A stretch of 64,000 nt of DNA from Staphylotrichum longicolle (Eukaryota; Ascomycota; Sordariomycetes; Sordariales; Chaetomiaceae), in assembly GCA_019096155.1 (NCBI GenBank), contig JAHCVI010000006.1, forward strand, positions 1,984,001-2,048,000, given 5' to 3'. Positions 1-10,797 of the stretch are shown in pieces. Position numbers and translations under genes: made by a program. The notes below the pieces were generated by a model. That model did not search any database. It was given only the letters and a program-made list of their open reading frames with translations, and had not been told where the DNA came from. Positions within the stretch are counted from its first letter, which is position 1, and every line of letters starts with the position of its first letter.

Positions 1-179
1 TTTGTAACTTGACGGCTACAGTCAAATCCTTTTCGAGAACCGAGATTGCCCATAGCGGCTCAAGCCACTAGCTACCTCCCCTTATGCCTAGTTCTCAGGG
101 CTCCTGTTGACAATAGCAGAAAACCGACAATAGCGAGGCCTATTATGACTGCTCCGCCTCGTCTGAGCATTTGGGAAGA

Positions 180-913
180 CTAATCACTTCCCTTGTCGCC
201 GTGCTGAAAATCGTCCTCCTCATCCGGTATCTGGTCGTCGCGGCCGGCATTCAGTGTCTCCAGCCAAGATAAGTGGCTTGTTGCTTGGCCAAAGTCCCAG
301 TCAACAAGATAATCGAACTCTTTGGCAAGCTGAAGTAGTCCTTGCCTCTTCGCCTTCGTCTTGACCCCAAGACCCTGGAACAGCTCACTCGGATCTGCCG
401 TAATTGTCCGTGGAAGAGTTGAATTGTAAGACTGCGTAAGGTGTGCTAGAGTAATGACGCACACACTTGGGACATGGTACAGTCTGGGAAGAGCCTCTCC
501 AGCAGCCTACGCTCCTCGGGGGTCACGAGGCCGAGCAAGGCAAAGACTCTATCTCGGGGGTCTCCGCATTCTGCTCGCTGGTGTCTGATGAGCAAGTCGT
601 AAAGTGGCTGCAGGTAGCTGGGAAACCTGTCGACATACCGATTCATGACACGGGGAAGAGCGCGGTATGAGAGTGTCCGCGCAGAAGGCTCGGCCGTGCC
701 AAATCCTGAACCCCACACGGAAAGACTCGCCGTCCAGGTAGATGAGCTCAGATGCTTCGTCTTTACCCCAAACGTAAGAGACGGCGGTGTATTGAGGGGA
801 GAGGCGTCGAGGAACCGTGATAACGGTGAAGTCAAGAGCAAAGCGAGTAGAGAAGCCGGGGTCAGTAACCGAAGCTCCTCGCCGCTTATGGTGGATTCAT
901 AGGTGAAGTCCAT
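180..913 (-). pseudogene. HET-domain protein, broken and internally shortened
   Basis: A heterokaryon-incompatibility-type gene is readable only in pieces. The likely ATG is at 913-911. The first about 17 codons are in one frame, then a base seems missing in the G4 run at 858-861 (C run on the coding strand). The next frame carries the HET opening motif YTAVSYVWGKDE near 763-785 and LIYLDGESF. Reading then returns to the first frame for RHQRAECGDPRDRVFALLGL, the usual motif downstream of HET cores. A final shift at the GT repeat near 462-468 leads to VCVITLAHLTQSYN and the C-terminus at 180. The stretch that should hold the WIDxxCINQ-like core is missing, so an internal deletion of roughly 100 codons is inferred. 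HET proteins trigger cell death on fusion of unlike strains; this copy looks non-functional unless the assembly is wrong. Confidence 0.6.
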
Positions 914-2170
914 GACGTCGCTTGCCTGCTTTCCACATTGCTTGAAGAAGGGGCGGGAGTTTGCGGTTGCGCACGATATCACAGTAGCCATAGAACTGTG
1001 TGCGGGGTGTCGCTGATCTAATGGAAGGGCTCAGAAGCCTGACACGCCGCGGGATTAGACACCTGCTGTGGGACATGGAGAAGACAAGAATGGACACCAG
1101 TGGCTCATGTTGCGGTTGTGCAATTGGGTAGGCGTGAAAGAGCCTCGAGATATGCCTGCCACCAGTTGTGACCTCCATGTCAACCAGTGAGGCGTTGGAA
1201 CTGGCTGGCACATGCAGCCGTGGACGGCGGCAACGAACGCTCTTAGAAGGTCATGCGCAGCCAACCATGAAATGAGGCTTAGCCAAGTAAGGGCATCACT
1301 GCCAAGGCCAAGAGTCTCCCTATTGCGAACTCGCTTTGCAGGCATGGCTGTGTCTTTTCGGCCTGGACACGTCAAGGGTCCAATGAGACTGAGATATGTA
1401 ACAGGTGCAAGAGGAGAGTACTATCTATCCTTCAGCACAATTGATAACCTTTCCATTGTTCATATGCAAACTGCGAGCACACCCCGAGCTACATGCGCCA
1501 TGTGCTTTTTCAGGGGCAGCCAGGGCCCAACGTTGGGCTGAATATCAACGATGTCAAAGTCCTGACCCAGGAGTGAGAGTCATGCACTTCTAACTCCTCA
1601 CATCCGAGGCGGCTCCTCCAGGATCCCCCCCATGCTCGTTTAATTATGCTGACCATGCAGGCCGCCTTCTGGATAAAGTGCCGCGGACCGCTAAAAACAC
1701 CGGTAAATGTAAGCGGACCTGGATCGGTGCTACTCCATACATCTCCCGCTTGCAATCCATGTTCTTTGCTGTCCAGCGCTGCAACCCCCCGGCCTGACGT
1801 CGGACCAGGCGCGCTGGGCACGCTCTGTTGACGCGGCCTGTCATTAGCTGACATCCGGGATCCCCGGAATCTGGGCCTCGAGCCCACGCAATCTTCGAGT
1901 CCGACGTCGTACTGCAGCCGGGCGGTAGGAGGCTGTGCATATATGGACTTCGGCTCCCCTGAAGACCGAGAAGTTCCAGCGGAGTTAACCAGGTCGCCAG
2001 CGGAGCAACCTTGAGCCCAACGGAGTGGAAGAACAAATGAACAGTATGCGCTCGTGTATATAACTGCAGGCTACACCGCAGCTCTGCTGTGCGTCCAACA
2101 GACCGGCCATTGCACACGTCGAGTTGCTTTGTGTTTCAACAATATCAGTGTCGCCGCTTGATAGACCAAC
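914..2170. other. Intergenic region, no supported gene
   Basis: About 1.25 kb between the broken HET gene and the chloroperoxidase gene. ORFs here have no recognisable motif and show no plausible splice pattern. The right end is the promoter and 5' leader of the chloroperoxidase gene. Confidence 0.5.
2057..2063 (+). promoter_or_regulatory. TATA-like box upstream of chloroperoxidase gene
   Basis: TATATAA lies 108 bases before the ATG at 2171, at a spacing reasonable for a fungal TATA box plus a short leader. No transcript data were available. Confidence 0.4.
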
Positions 2171-3128
2171 ATGAAAGCTTTCTTTCTTGTAGCGACCGTG
2201 GCGGTCGGCCCAGTCCTTGCGGGGTTTGACACCTGGTCGCCCCCTGGACCTTATGACGGTAATGATGAACCAACTATCTGCCAACAGCAGGATACTGATT
2301 TGGAATACCATCTGTAGTGCGAGCGCCGTGCCCTATGCTCAATACCCTCGCCAACCATGGTTTCCTGCCTCACCACGGCAAGGACATCTCCCGAGAGGTG
2401 ACCCAAAACGCCCTCTTTGACGCTCTCAACATCAACAAGACACTGGGCAGCTTCCTCTTTGACTTTGCTATCACCACCAACCCGACCGCCAACGCCACCA
2501 CCTTCTCCCTCAACGATCTCGGCAATCACAACATCTTGGAGCACGATGCGAGTCTCAGGTAAGGTTCTACGCAAAAGTAATCACACTCCAGACAAGTCTG
2601 ACCAACGCCCTGGGGCAGCCGGTCCGACGCCTACTTTGGCAACGTGCTCACCTTCAACCAAACCGTCTTTGACGAGACGAAGCGATACTGGACGGGCAAG
2701 ACCATCAACATCAAGATGGCGGCCAAGGCACGGCTGGCGCGCATCAAGACGTCCAAGGCGACCAACCCGACCTACCAGATGTCGGACCTCGGCGACGCCT
2801 TCACGTACGGCGAGTCGGCGGCGTACGTCGTCGTGTTTGGGGACAAGAAGTCCGGGACGGTCAAGAGGTCGTGGGTGGAGTGGCTTTTCGGTAAGCACAA
2901 ATTTTTTTTCTCCTTGTCTCGCAAGTTGTGTGGCGGACAGCACCGGAACTGACTCCTTGAGCAGAGCACGAACAGTTCCCGCAGCATCTCGGTTGGCGCC
3001 GACCAGCCGAGTTGTTTCAGTCTGCGGACTTGGATCATTACATGGAGGAGATGCAGAATATTACCAAGACTCTTGACGGGCCAGGGGGGCCGCGGGGAAA
3101 GCGGCAGGCCTCCCACTTCGGCTGGTGA
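2171..3128 (+). CDS. Secreted heme-thiolate chloroperoxidase / unspecific peroxygenase
   Basis: Peroxidase_2 family enzyme, predicted to use H2O2 to halogenate or oxygenate organic substrates outside the cell. Four exons: 2171-2258, 2318-2558, 2619-2890 and 2965-3128. Introns of 59, 60 and 74 nt restore one frame of 254 aa. A signal peptide (about residues 1-17) is followed by RAPCPMLNTLANHGFLP, with the heme-ligand Cys at about residue 34 in the PCP motif. The NHNILEHDASLSR stretch contains E104-H105-D106, the EHD form seen in short chloroperoxidases rather than the EGD form of longer peroxygenases. GESAAY near residue 175 may hold the acid-base Glu. The C-terminus ends in GKRQASHFGW and has no anchor. 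The start was chosen because it gives a clean signal peptide and the exon 1 join DVRAPCP. No frame breaks are seen. Confidence 0.9.
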
Positions 3129-3467
3129 TGAACTGTTCAGCGCGGCGGCGTTTCGGATGGCTCCTGCAGTGACTGACGATCAAGCTGTCGATGACAAGAA
3201 GATCAGCCGAGGCTTGACAGCCAAGAAACGCTGTATAGAATAGTCAATCAATATCAAGAGACTGTACACCGCTCATCAGCAGCACGGCTTCAGGGACCTC
3301 TCTGTGTCATTTCAGGTGTAAGTGAAATCCTAGAAAACAGTAATGCTCATGACACTGTACGCTTGAGTATCGACTGTCGACTCTGCTCTTCACTCCTCTA
3401 CTCTCCACCCCTCTACTCGCTGTCTCCTATCCATAACCGGCCCCCCTCCATCCACCACACCCCCCCC
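3129..3467. other. Intergenic, tail-to-tail
   Basis: Short spacer between the 3' end of the chloroperoxidase gene and the 3' end of the zinc-finger gene on the other strand. The right part is C/T-rich. No gene seen. Confidence 0.5.
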
Positions 3468-5292
3468 TCACATCCCCGGCCCAATAGCAAATCTATTCCC
3501 ACTGATCCGATAACCCGCAATCGTCTTCAACATACCCGCCCTCCTCTCAGCAATCTCCTTCCTCCTCTCCTCGTCCGGCCCAAGGTCCTCTAGCGTCAGG
3601 TGCGCCATCATCCTCTCCACCAAGTCCTCACCCCCCATGACCGCGTGCGTCATCCTCGTCGCCTCCTGCACCTTGTCCTCCAGCTCGTACGGGCTCTGCA
3701 ACCCCGCCCTCTCCTTCGGCAAGTTAATCTTGGCATACGTCCGCCAGTACGCCTCGAACCCGCGCGGCCCGCGGCGCGTCCACTGCTGCGGCTCGGTGAA
3801 GTCGAGGTACTTGACCAGCGCGCGCAGGTGGTCCTCGACGAGGGGGCCGAAGCGGCCGTGCACGAGGATCAGCGAGTCGCACATCTGGCTGGGGCAGAAC
3901 AGGCCCAGACGGAAGAGCGGCGACGAGTCGACCGGGTCGGCGGCCCACATCAGGCTGACCAGGGCGCCGTGGCGGGCCGGCAGCGGGATGTTGGCGCGGA
4001 AGGGCGGGTTGATGTCCATGGAGAAGTGCACCATGATGCGCAGGCCGACGGCGAATGCGCCGATGATGGGGAAGGCCTGCGGGGGGCAGTGGGGGAGGGT
4101 GAGGGATTTGAAGCTGAGGTCGTGGGGCTTGATTTGATGCTGGCCGTTGGGGGTCAGCGTGGAGGTGGACATCATGTTCTTGTAGATGGACTGGGAGATG
4201 GGGTTGTCGTGGTCCCAGAGCTCGTTGACGGCGTAGCCCGGGTGGTTGGGGTCGCGGACGTGCATGGCGCGCACCTCGGAGTCGCAGCCCTGCGGGCGGG
4301 CGGGAACGGGGTTGAGGCGCGTGCAGGCGAAGTAGTCGAGAATGGTGTTGAGGTCGCGGTGGACGAGGTCCAGGATCTTCATGGACGTGCCGCGTTCCTT
4401 GACTTTCCATCGCCACACCCTGCCGTAGACCTTCCAGCCTGGGCCCGCCGGCCTGGGGTGCTTTGACGGCGGCGAGCTTGAATCTTCGTCCCAGCGCAGC
4501 TTGTCGAGCTCGTCCCAGATCTCTCGTTTGCTCATGCCCGCTTCAGCCCCGTGCTCAACCTTGCCAAACTGGGCCTGGTTGACCTTGACGTAGTCGCTCA
4601 AGTCGTATCCGTAGCAGAAGAAGATGACGGGACCTGGCCACAGAACCCGACGGCCGGGCGTGGTGATGTACTGGACGCCCTTGTTGCGATGCGAGTTGGG
4701 TGCTGCCGAGTTGACCTCCAGCGTGTTGGAGGCAAACCCTGTTGAAGTGATTAGGCGCCTGGTTAGTGATGTGAGATAGCCAGTCAGCAAGTAAAAGTCA
4801 CTCACCCATGGCAATGCCATGTCCAATTTTCTTGAACAGCACGGAATTCACGGCCGGGTTGATGACGGCCAGATCCAACCATACTTTGCCAGCCTCCTCC
4901 AAGGGCCCGAAAAAGCCGTCGAGGCTGGGGTGGTCAATGATGAGCTTGCTGCCTTTGATCTCAGCCCAGACGAGGCTAATGTTGGGGGTGCCCGAGTGGA
5001 GGACGAGCGCGCGGCGGTGGTTGCGGCTGGGACGGGCTTTGAGCGGCACGGCATTGAGTGAAAGGCACTGAGTCTCAGGCTGGGCTGTGGGATGGTCCCG
5101 GCACTCTGGGCTGCAGAAGAAGCCTTCACTGCACGCGCAGCGGATCTTGGAGGCATCCGTGTCCTCTCCGCAGACAATGCAGTTGGTCTTGAAGAGGGAT
5201 GTGTGGGCGCCCCAAATGTGCAGCTGATGCACTGACTCGTCCTTCTCAATGGCAGCGTCCGAGATGTCGATCTTGAGTGGCATGGCGGGCAA
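3468..5292 (-). CDS. MYND-like zinc-finger protein, conserved fungal, function unknown
   Basis: Two exons (4806-5292 and 3468-4738) joined over a 67-nt intron with donor GTGAGT and acceptor CAACAG give 585 aa. Residues about 38-75 hold a Cys-rich cluster: CIVCGED, IRCACSEGFFCSPEC, then a late His/Cys. This resembles an MYND or related treble-clef zinc finger, usually a protein-protein contact module. The rest is a long globular region of mixed alpha/beta character, with WAADPVDSSPLFRLGLFCPS and a C-terminal acidic/basic helix (LTLEDLGPDEERRKEIAERR). No catalytic motif was recognised. The start could be Met1 or Met4; both precede the same domain. The gene is intact. Function is unknown; a role in scaffolding or regulation is only a guess from the finger. 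Confidence 0.75.
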
Positions 5293-5537
5293 TAGGGGAG
5301 AGCGAGGGGTATCGAGTTTGCGCTGGTGAGAGGAGGGATAGACGCAGTTGGCGTCGTGGAGTGCAGACTCTCATACCTGTGGGGTTGTGGGAAATCCAAT
5401 TAGACTAGAAAGACCGAGACAACCTCTTGTTTGGAAAGAGCAGGTTTGACAGCCCGTTAGGAGGGCAGGCGGCACGTGGAAACATGAGCATGTCAGTCGA
5501 GGTGACTCTTGCCGGCGGGAGATAATGAGAAAACGGC

Positions 5538-5573
5538 CTACCAGCAGATCTACCAGCAGGTCTACCAGCAGAT
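5538..5573. repeat. Three tandem 12-bp units
   Basis: CTACCAGCAGAT occurs three times head to tail (middle unit has G for A). It lies in the 418-bp spacer 5293-5710 between the zinc-finger gene's upstream side and the Fic gene's 3' end. The rest of that spacer shows no gene. Confidence 0.8.
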
Positions 5574-5710
5574 CTGAGAGGACAAATCAGGGAGGCTAAA
5601 CAACTTGGAAAGGAACTGGTCTGTAATTTTGACTTCTCCGAAAAAACAGCATTGGGCAAACAAACAAGTGACTAAAAGAAGCACGCTATGAAGAACACCG
5701 CCCCTCCTTG

Positions 5711-6543
5711 TTACCGCCCATCAACAGCAACAGATATATCTCTGATGAACTCGGTCAACTCGAGATGCCCAGTGTGCTCGTCAAATAACACTTCGGTATC
5801 CTCGGCATAAAATACCTGTGAAGGGCGCGTGGCGATGGCACTGTAAGTGTCCCGATCCTCCTCCGTAAGGTCAAACACGCTGACGCATGGCGGGCTTGCG
5901 TGCTTTAGCGGCAAGGCGTTCAGGATGATCTGTGAGATGCGGCCGTTGCCGTCGCCAAAGGGGTGGATGTTGACAAACTGGTGGTGGTAGCGGGCGGCGA
6001 GGGCATAAGGGTCGCGAATATCGTCCGTGTCGGCGGTGTCCTGGTCGAGGTGCTCGACCATGTCCTTCATGTACTCCAAGACCGCGCTGGCGCGCATGCA
6101 CAGGTGTGCCTTCTTCCTGTTTTGTCCTGGCTTCTCATACTTTACGGCCACCTCGTGGGTGCGGCATACGCCCGGTTCGACCTGGTCATCCAGGCCTGCG
6201 TGGAGCATTCTGTGGGTGTTGAGAATCAGATCCTCGGACCAAGGCCGACTGCACTTGACGACTTGGGGAATTGCATAGAGCAGAGCTCCTGCATTCTGGA
6301 TGATCTCGCGGCGAGATTGCACAACATCGGAGTGGCCGGAGGGACGATTGCTGGACCGCAAATGGTGGACATTCTCGGCATAATCCTCTGCTGCCTCGTC
6401 AATGTCGGCGCTCACCAGAAAGGATTGGCCCTGAAAAACGGGTGCGCATAAGTTCTGCGCGATGTCGAGGCTGTTTCCGGCGGACTCGATCATGTTCGAC
6501 CGTAGACCAGCCAAACAACGGGCTCAAGAGCGTAGTCCAGCAT
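5711..6543 (-). CDS. Fic/DOC-domain protein (putative AMPylase), frame broken near the start
   Basis: Fic enzymes transfer AMP or related groups to protein hydroxyls. The core motif HPFGDGNGR is complete (near 5938-5964), with catalytic His, the phosphate-binding loop and the final Arg present. Upstream lies SNMIESAGNSL, which resembles the autoinhibitory [ST]xxxE helix of class II Fic proteins, although the usual G/N after Glu is Ser. The best ATG (6543-6541) begins MLDYALEPVVWLVYG in a frame that hits a stop at the SNMIE segment. One missing T near 6498-6501 would join both parts into 277 aa. If the sequence is real, translation could restart only at the ATG inside SNMIE, losing the inhibitory Ser but keeping the Glu and the whole catalytic core. 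The gene stands alone, between a zinc-finger gene and a decayed gene. Confidence 0.8.
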
Positions 6544-6822
6544 TGCGGCAATAACCTTTGGTATTTCGTTTTCGCTTTTCCTCCTCCTTGTTTACGATAA
6601 AGGAGTGCTACGAGGAGTGGGCAGAAATCAAGAGAACTGTGGTAGTGCCTGCCAATTACACCCAGCTTCAGGACGGAGAGGAAAGGGACATTCGAATGGT
6701 TCCCAAATGGACAGTACAGTCGCCACTCCAGGGCCGACCCCCAATTATGGCAACGCCCAAAAGGACACTTGGGCCCAGGAATTTAATTTGAAGAGCTAAG
6801 GCGTTCCTCAGTACCTATGCCC

Positions 6823-7935
6823 CTACTCTCGATCCTCGCCCCGTGGCCACGGCCACCAGCCCCGCAGCGGCATGTCGTCGTAGACGCAGTTGAAATTCTG
6901 GGCTGGTGCGTAGGAATCATAATTGTAGATCGGACGCCGATGCACATCCCAAGCATTTGCCTTCCATATGTGTGCCCTCGTCAGGGTCTTCGGCCGGAAC
7001 CCCGCAAGACCCTCGATGGTGGTAGTAGAAACCTCAAGACAGGCAACCCAATCGGGTGTCCTATGGCCGCCACGGGACTCGGGCTTGTCGGTGAGAATCC
7101 AGGTGCGCACATGAGAGTATCCGATGGCTTTTGATTCTGGACGTGCGGCTTGTATGAAGCCTTCCTCGGGCACGATGTTGTCGACCGACCAGAAGAGGCC
7201 CTCGCGCATCAGCCGCGGCACATCGTGGCACAAGACCGTGAGCGTCGCCTCCCACTGCGCCGCCTTCCACGTGCGTGGCGCGCGTGGATTGATCACATAG
7301 TTAAGCGATACGATTCCGTGTTCCCTTTTGGCAAGGATGTATCTGTTGAAGGCGGAAGAAGCGGGCAGCCCAGAAGGCAGCCCGGGAGGGTCCACCACAT
7401 CTGACGAAGGCACCGGCTGTGGCACCGGCTGTGGCACGGGAGCTGTGTCACTCTTTTCCTTGGGATCGCTGGTGGTGCCTGCTGTACTTTATGTCTGATG
7501 GCTCGAGTGATTCGAGCAACTCTCGTAGGTAGGAGGGGGTTGCGCGTCAGTGTCGTCCTCGTGATCATCCAGGAGGTGTTGCTCGTGGCACGTCATACTG
7601 AATGATAATGTCGAGATTGGCAGGGTGTTCTTTCTGAAAGCCGTCCAAGGCAAGACCAAATCTGAAGGTTGGGACTGCGGGGCATGGGATCTGAATCAAG
7701 TGAGACGCCAGGGACGGCAGGAAGCCAGTTGAGCACAGGAGCCCCAGCCAGCTTTATCAGTGCCTGGAAGGCCCCTGTGGCTTCGTTGAAGATGACGTAC
7801 CGTATGCAGGACTTGGGAATCGGATCATTTGGAGCTTCCGATTGAATGCATATGACGTTGTAACCTGTCCGCCTCAGTTTGGAACCTTTTGATGAACCTT
7901 AAGGTGCATGAAATGCACGTGTTCGATTTTCAGGG
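6823..7935 (-). pseudogene. Decayed or mis-sequenced gene of unknown function
   Basis: The last 204 codons (6823-7437) are open and end in GWWPWPRGEDRE, with a Pro-rich lead (PVPQPVPSSD) and a W-rich globular part. Upstream, coding-like peptides continue in shifting frames: IEHVHFMHLKVHQKVP, then RRTGYNVICIQSEAPND and CIRYVIFNEATGAFQALIKL, then LDIIIQYDVPRATPP, then DAQPPPTYESCSNHSSHQT. An in-frame TAA follows near 7496. A 41-nt intron (GTTGCT...TACAG) could remove that stop, but the donor is weak. At least three further single-base shifts are needed, at least one (near 7880) next to an A run. No family was recognised. It may be a pseudogene or an intact gene with indel errors. Confidence 0.45.
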
Positions 7936-8336
7936 CTGAGGCCTGGGCACCAAGTTTGAACCCTTATGGGACCTGACCTAAACTTCTTCAAGCATTCAGC
8001 GAGACTGGCAGTCAACATACAGCCAGAGAGCACCTTCCATGCAGGCGTCCTCCAGTCTAGGTGTCCATGTCAGGTCTGCACCTGCTCCTCTCGAGGTGGA
8101 TACACTTGGCCTGCTGGATTCAATTGCAAGCTCAACCGTTTGAGGGCAGCCAGAACAATCATGAGTGTTGGAGGGCACTTGCCCACCCAACATGTTTCCA
8201 AGGGTTCCAAAGGAGTGGCAGGAGAGAACGTGGAAATGAGCGAGGATGTATTTCTTCTCATCTAATTTCACTCCCGTCTTCAATCTTTTATCAACCCCAA
8301 CCAAATACAAAATTAAGAAAATATATTTTTTTCAAC
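7936..8336. other. Spacer and leader of the small Pro/Gly-rich gene
   Basis: No firm gene. One minus-strand peptide (TWTPRLEDACMEGALWLYVD, near 8010-8070) looks coding-like and might be an upstream exon of the decayed gene. The right end is A/T-rich just before the ATG at 8337. Confidence 0.35.
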
Positions 8337-8935
8337 ATGCCGTGGGCAACGTAAGTACAGAAACCTCTTTACCTGGTCTGGTTCGCAGCAGCTTACACGG
8401 GGCGGATGGATGCTCGGCTTCTCCTTCAACCCACAACTACCTTTTCTCACCCTTACCCCCAACAACAACACATGACAGAGTCGCTGACGCTTTGATTGTG
8501 ACAGCTTCCAACTCACCCTCGCCCCTGTGGTCGCCGCCGCCGCCGAGCCGGCACCACCCCAGCCAGCCGCCCCGGCCCAGCTCCAACCCTCGGTGGGCCC
8601 CTGGCCGTCAAGTCCTCCCCCCCCCTCCGACCAAACAAACGTGAATAACACCCAGACCCTTGGTCTCGTTGCAAGCTAACATCCGGCTTTTCTAACAGAC
8701 CGAATTGCCGGGTACCAGGCAAGAGGAAGGGGGGAAGGGGATGGACGGGCGGCGGGGGGCCCTGGGGGACAGCGGGCCGGGGGGGCCGGAGCTGGCTGGA
8801 CGCGGTGGTGGGCCCGGCGGGGGTGGCTGCCTTGGGGCGTGCGGACGCGGACCACCACGTGTGGTATGGTGTGCTGGTGGTGGTGTTGGTGTGGGTGGTC
8901 TCCCGCCACTACAATTTTTAAATAAACATAAATAA
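8337..8935 (+). CDS. Putative small Pro/Ala- then Gly-rich protein
   Basis: A three-exon model fits all splice signals and phases: 8337-8350 (only 14 nt), 8505-8640 and 8699-8935, giving 128 aa. Intron 1 is 154 nt (donor GTAAGT, branch GCTGAC, acceptor GTGACAG). Intron 2 is 58 nt (donor GTGAAT, branch GCTAAC, acceptor TCTAACAG). The product starts MPWATFQLTLAPVVAAAAEP, then becomes Pro-rich, then very Gly-rich with two Cys. No domain was recognised and there is no clear signal peptide. The coding strand switches from C-rich in exon 2 to G-rich in exon 3. The model rests on splice fit alone, so it could be a chance arrangement in low-complexity DNA. Confidence 0.4.
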
Positions 8936-9503
8936 TACAATAAATACAGCGCATTTGCATTTTCTCATCGAGCATCACCAGTGTCAAATGCAGGTACAAA
9001 CCTTCACAGGCAACACTGTTAAGTTGGACGAGTCCGGTGATGTGCATGGCTATAATATGCGTGCTGCTGAATAACGCGGCCGCAACGAGCCGGGCGCCAT
9101 ACATGCATTATTCACCTTTCACAACCTTGAAGTTCATCTAGTAGCCAATCGGGGAAACCCGCTCCCGTGGGCCACGATGGATTTAGCCAGACGCTGAGTA
9201 ACGACATTGGCATCGTGTAGTCGCAATCCTACCCTCCCCAACCTACCTTAACCAAACGCACCCCCTTTTGAGCTCGCTAGTCGATCCAAATCCGTATACC
9301 TGTGCTTGTCGATTCAAATGCAACGCAGATTCGCTGTGTCTACATGCTGGCCATAAGTATGTCGCGTCTAGCCTCGAGCAACCTTAGACCTAGGAGGCGA
9401 GCTCGGAGAGCGGTTTGGACATTCCAATCTCCATTTACAACACACTGGAGCTCAAGGATCTTTTAGCTGACGTTCCCTACTTTAGTCCTCTACCAGCTTC
9501 AAT
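8936..9503. other. Promoter region of the MBL-fold gene
   Basis: No ORF with recognisable motifs in 568 bases. It should hold the 3' end of the small gene (AATAAA near 8919 lies just upstream) and the promoter and leader of the gene at 9504. Confidence 0.4.
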
Positions 9504-10556
9504 ATGGGCAAGCTCTCTCTCGTTCTCGGCGCGGTCCTCGGCGGTCTAGCGACTGTCTTTGCCCAGTCCATATCTGCCTCGACCTATGCTCCCATTCCAA
9601 CCATTGCTGTCGGGCCTCCGGTGAACAATGCCACTGGTTGGCGAGTCGAATCATTTGGCCATGGGGCCTACATGGTGACCGACAACCAGTACAACGGCAT
9701 CTTTCTCGTCTCTGACAAGGGCGTCATCGTCGTAGACGCTCCACCAACTCTCGGCCATCGCCTGCTCCATGCAATCGGCAACACGACCCGCACTCCCATC
9801 ACCCACCTCGTCTACTCACACGCACACGCAGACCACATCGGTGCAGCCTCCCTCATCGGCGCCAGCCCGCAGCCCAAAGTCACACGCATCGCGCACAGGC
9901 TCACAAAGGAGATTCTCGCCGACCTCAAGGACCCAGGCCGACCCCTCCCGGACGTCATCTTCGACGACACCTACACCCTCCGCGTCGGCAACCAGACCCT
10001 GCAGCTCTCGTACAAGGGCCTGAACCACCAGCCCGGCAACATCTTCATCTACGCGCCGCTGCAGCGCGTCCTCATGGTCGTCGACATCATCTTCCCCGGC
10101 TGGGCCCCCTTCGCCTACATCAACCAGGCCGAGTTCGTGCCGGGCGTGCTGGCCGCGCACGACGAGATCCTGGCCTTCCCCTTCCGCCACTTTGTCGGCG
10201 GTCACCTCACGCGCTCGGGCGACAGGGCCGACGTCGTGCGCGGCAAGGCGTACCTCGACGACCTCAAGGCGAACTGCGCCGACGCGATCGCCCTCAGCGC
10301 GCGGGACGGGAACTCCCTTTCTGCCGGGCCCGTGTTGGCCGCGGTGGACCGGGCTGATCCTGGGAATGCGTGGGCCGCGTTCAAGACGTATTTGGATCTG
10401 GTGACGACGTACTGTGCCAATGTCACGACGGAGAAGTGGCTGGGCAAGCTTGGGGCGGTTGATGTTTGGGCGTTTGAGAATGCGTATGCCATGGTGGAGA
10501 GTCTGAGGATTGAGTGGAACGTATTGGGCCCGTTTGGGGTGCAGCCAGGGGTCTAA
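9504..10556 (+). CDS. Secreted metallo-beta-lactamase-fold hydrolase
   Basis: Single exon, 350 aa. A signal peptide covers about residues 1-20 (MGKLSLVLGAVLGGLATVFA). The zinc-binding HxHxDH motif is present as SHAHADHIG (His106, His108, Asp110, His111). Further ligands appear to be His175 in GLNHQPGN, Asp194 in VVDIIFPGW and His234 in VGGHLTRSGD, so the dinuclear metal site looks complete. Members of this superfamily cleave esters, lactams, lactones or thioesters; the substrate cannot be told here. It converges tail-to-tail with the PAF-acetylhydrolase-like gene, 241 bases away. The frame is intact. An extracellular detoxifying or scavenging role is an inference from secretion and fold. Confidence 0.88.
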   Translation: MGKLSLVLGAVLGGLATVFAQSISASTYAPIPTIAVGPPVNNATGWRVESFGHGAYMVTDNQYNGIFLVSDKGVIVVDAPPTLGHRLLHAIGNTTRTPITHLVYSHAHADHIGAASLIGASPQPKVTRIAHRLTKEILADLKDPGRPLPDVIFDDTYTLRVGNQTLQLSYKGLNHQPGNIFIYAPLQRVLMVVDIIFPGWAPFAYINQAEFVPGVLAAHDEILAFPFRHFVGGHLTRSGDRADVVRGKAYLDDLKANCADAIALSARDGNSLSAGPVLAAVDRADPGNAWAAFKTYLDLVTTYCANVTTEKWLGKLGAVDVWAFENAYAMVESLRIEWNVLGPFGVQPGV

Positions 10557-10797
10557 GTAGAGAGGTTGGTGGCTGTGGGCATTGAGGGGAGAGTCGATCG
10601 AGCAGACTCGGAGAGAGTTGAGCCCCGGACGCAATTGGAACTTTAGTCTAATCGGAGCAACGCGCGAGTCTAGCAAGTGAAAGAGACTATTCTAGTAGGG
10701 AACAAGGAATTACAAACTCATCGAGAGACTGGCCAGGACTCTCGCCAGCACCAGCAGTACATCCTCAACCCCAAAACTCTCAGTCTTCGGGGTGGGT

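Noticed and set aside
3600..4466. 288-codon plus-strand ORF
   Set aside because: Antisense to the zinc-finger gene; His/Gly/Val-rich translation without domain.
5538..5573. CRISPR-like array
   Set aside because: Three contiguous 12-bp units without spacers in a eukaryotic genome; a simple tandem repeat.
9816..10676. 286-codon minus-strand ORF
   Set aside because: Antisense to the MBL-fold gene, whose metal motifs are complete on the plus strand.
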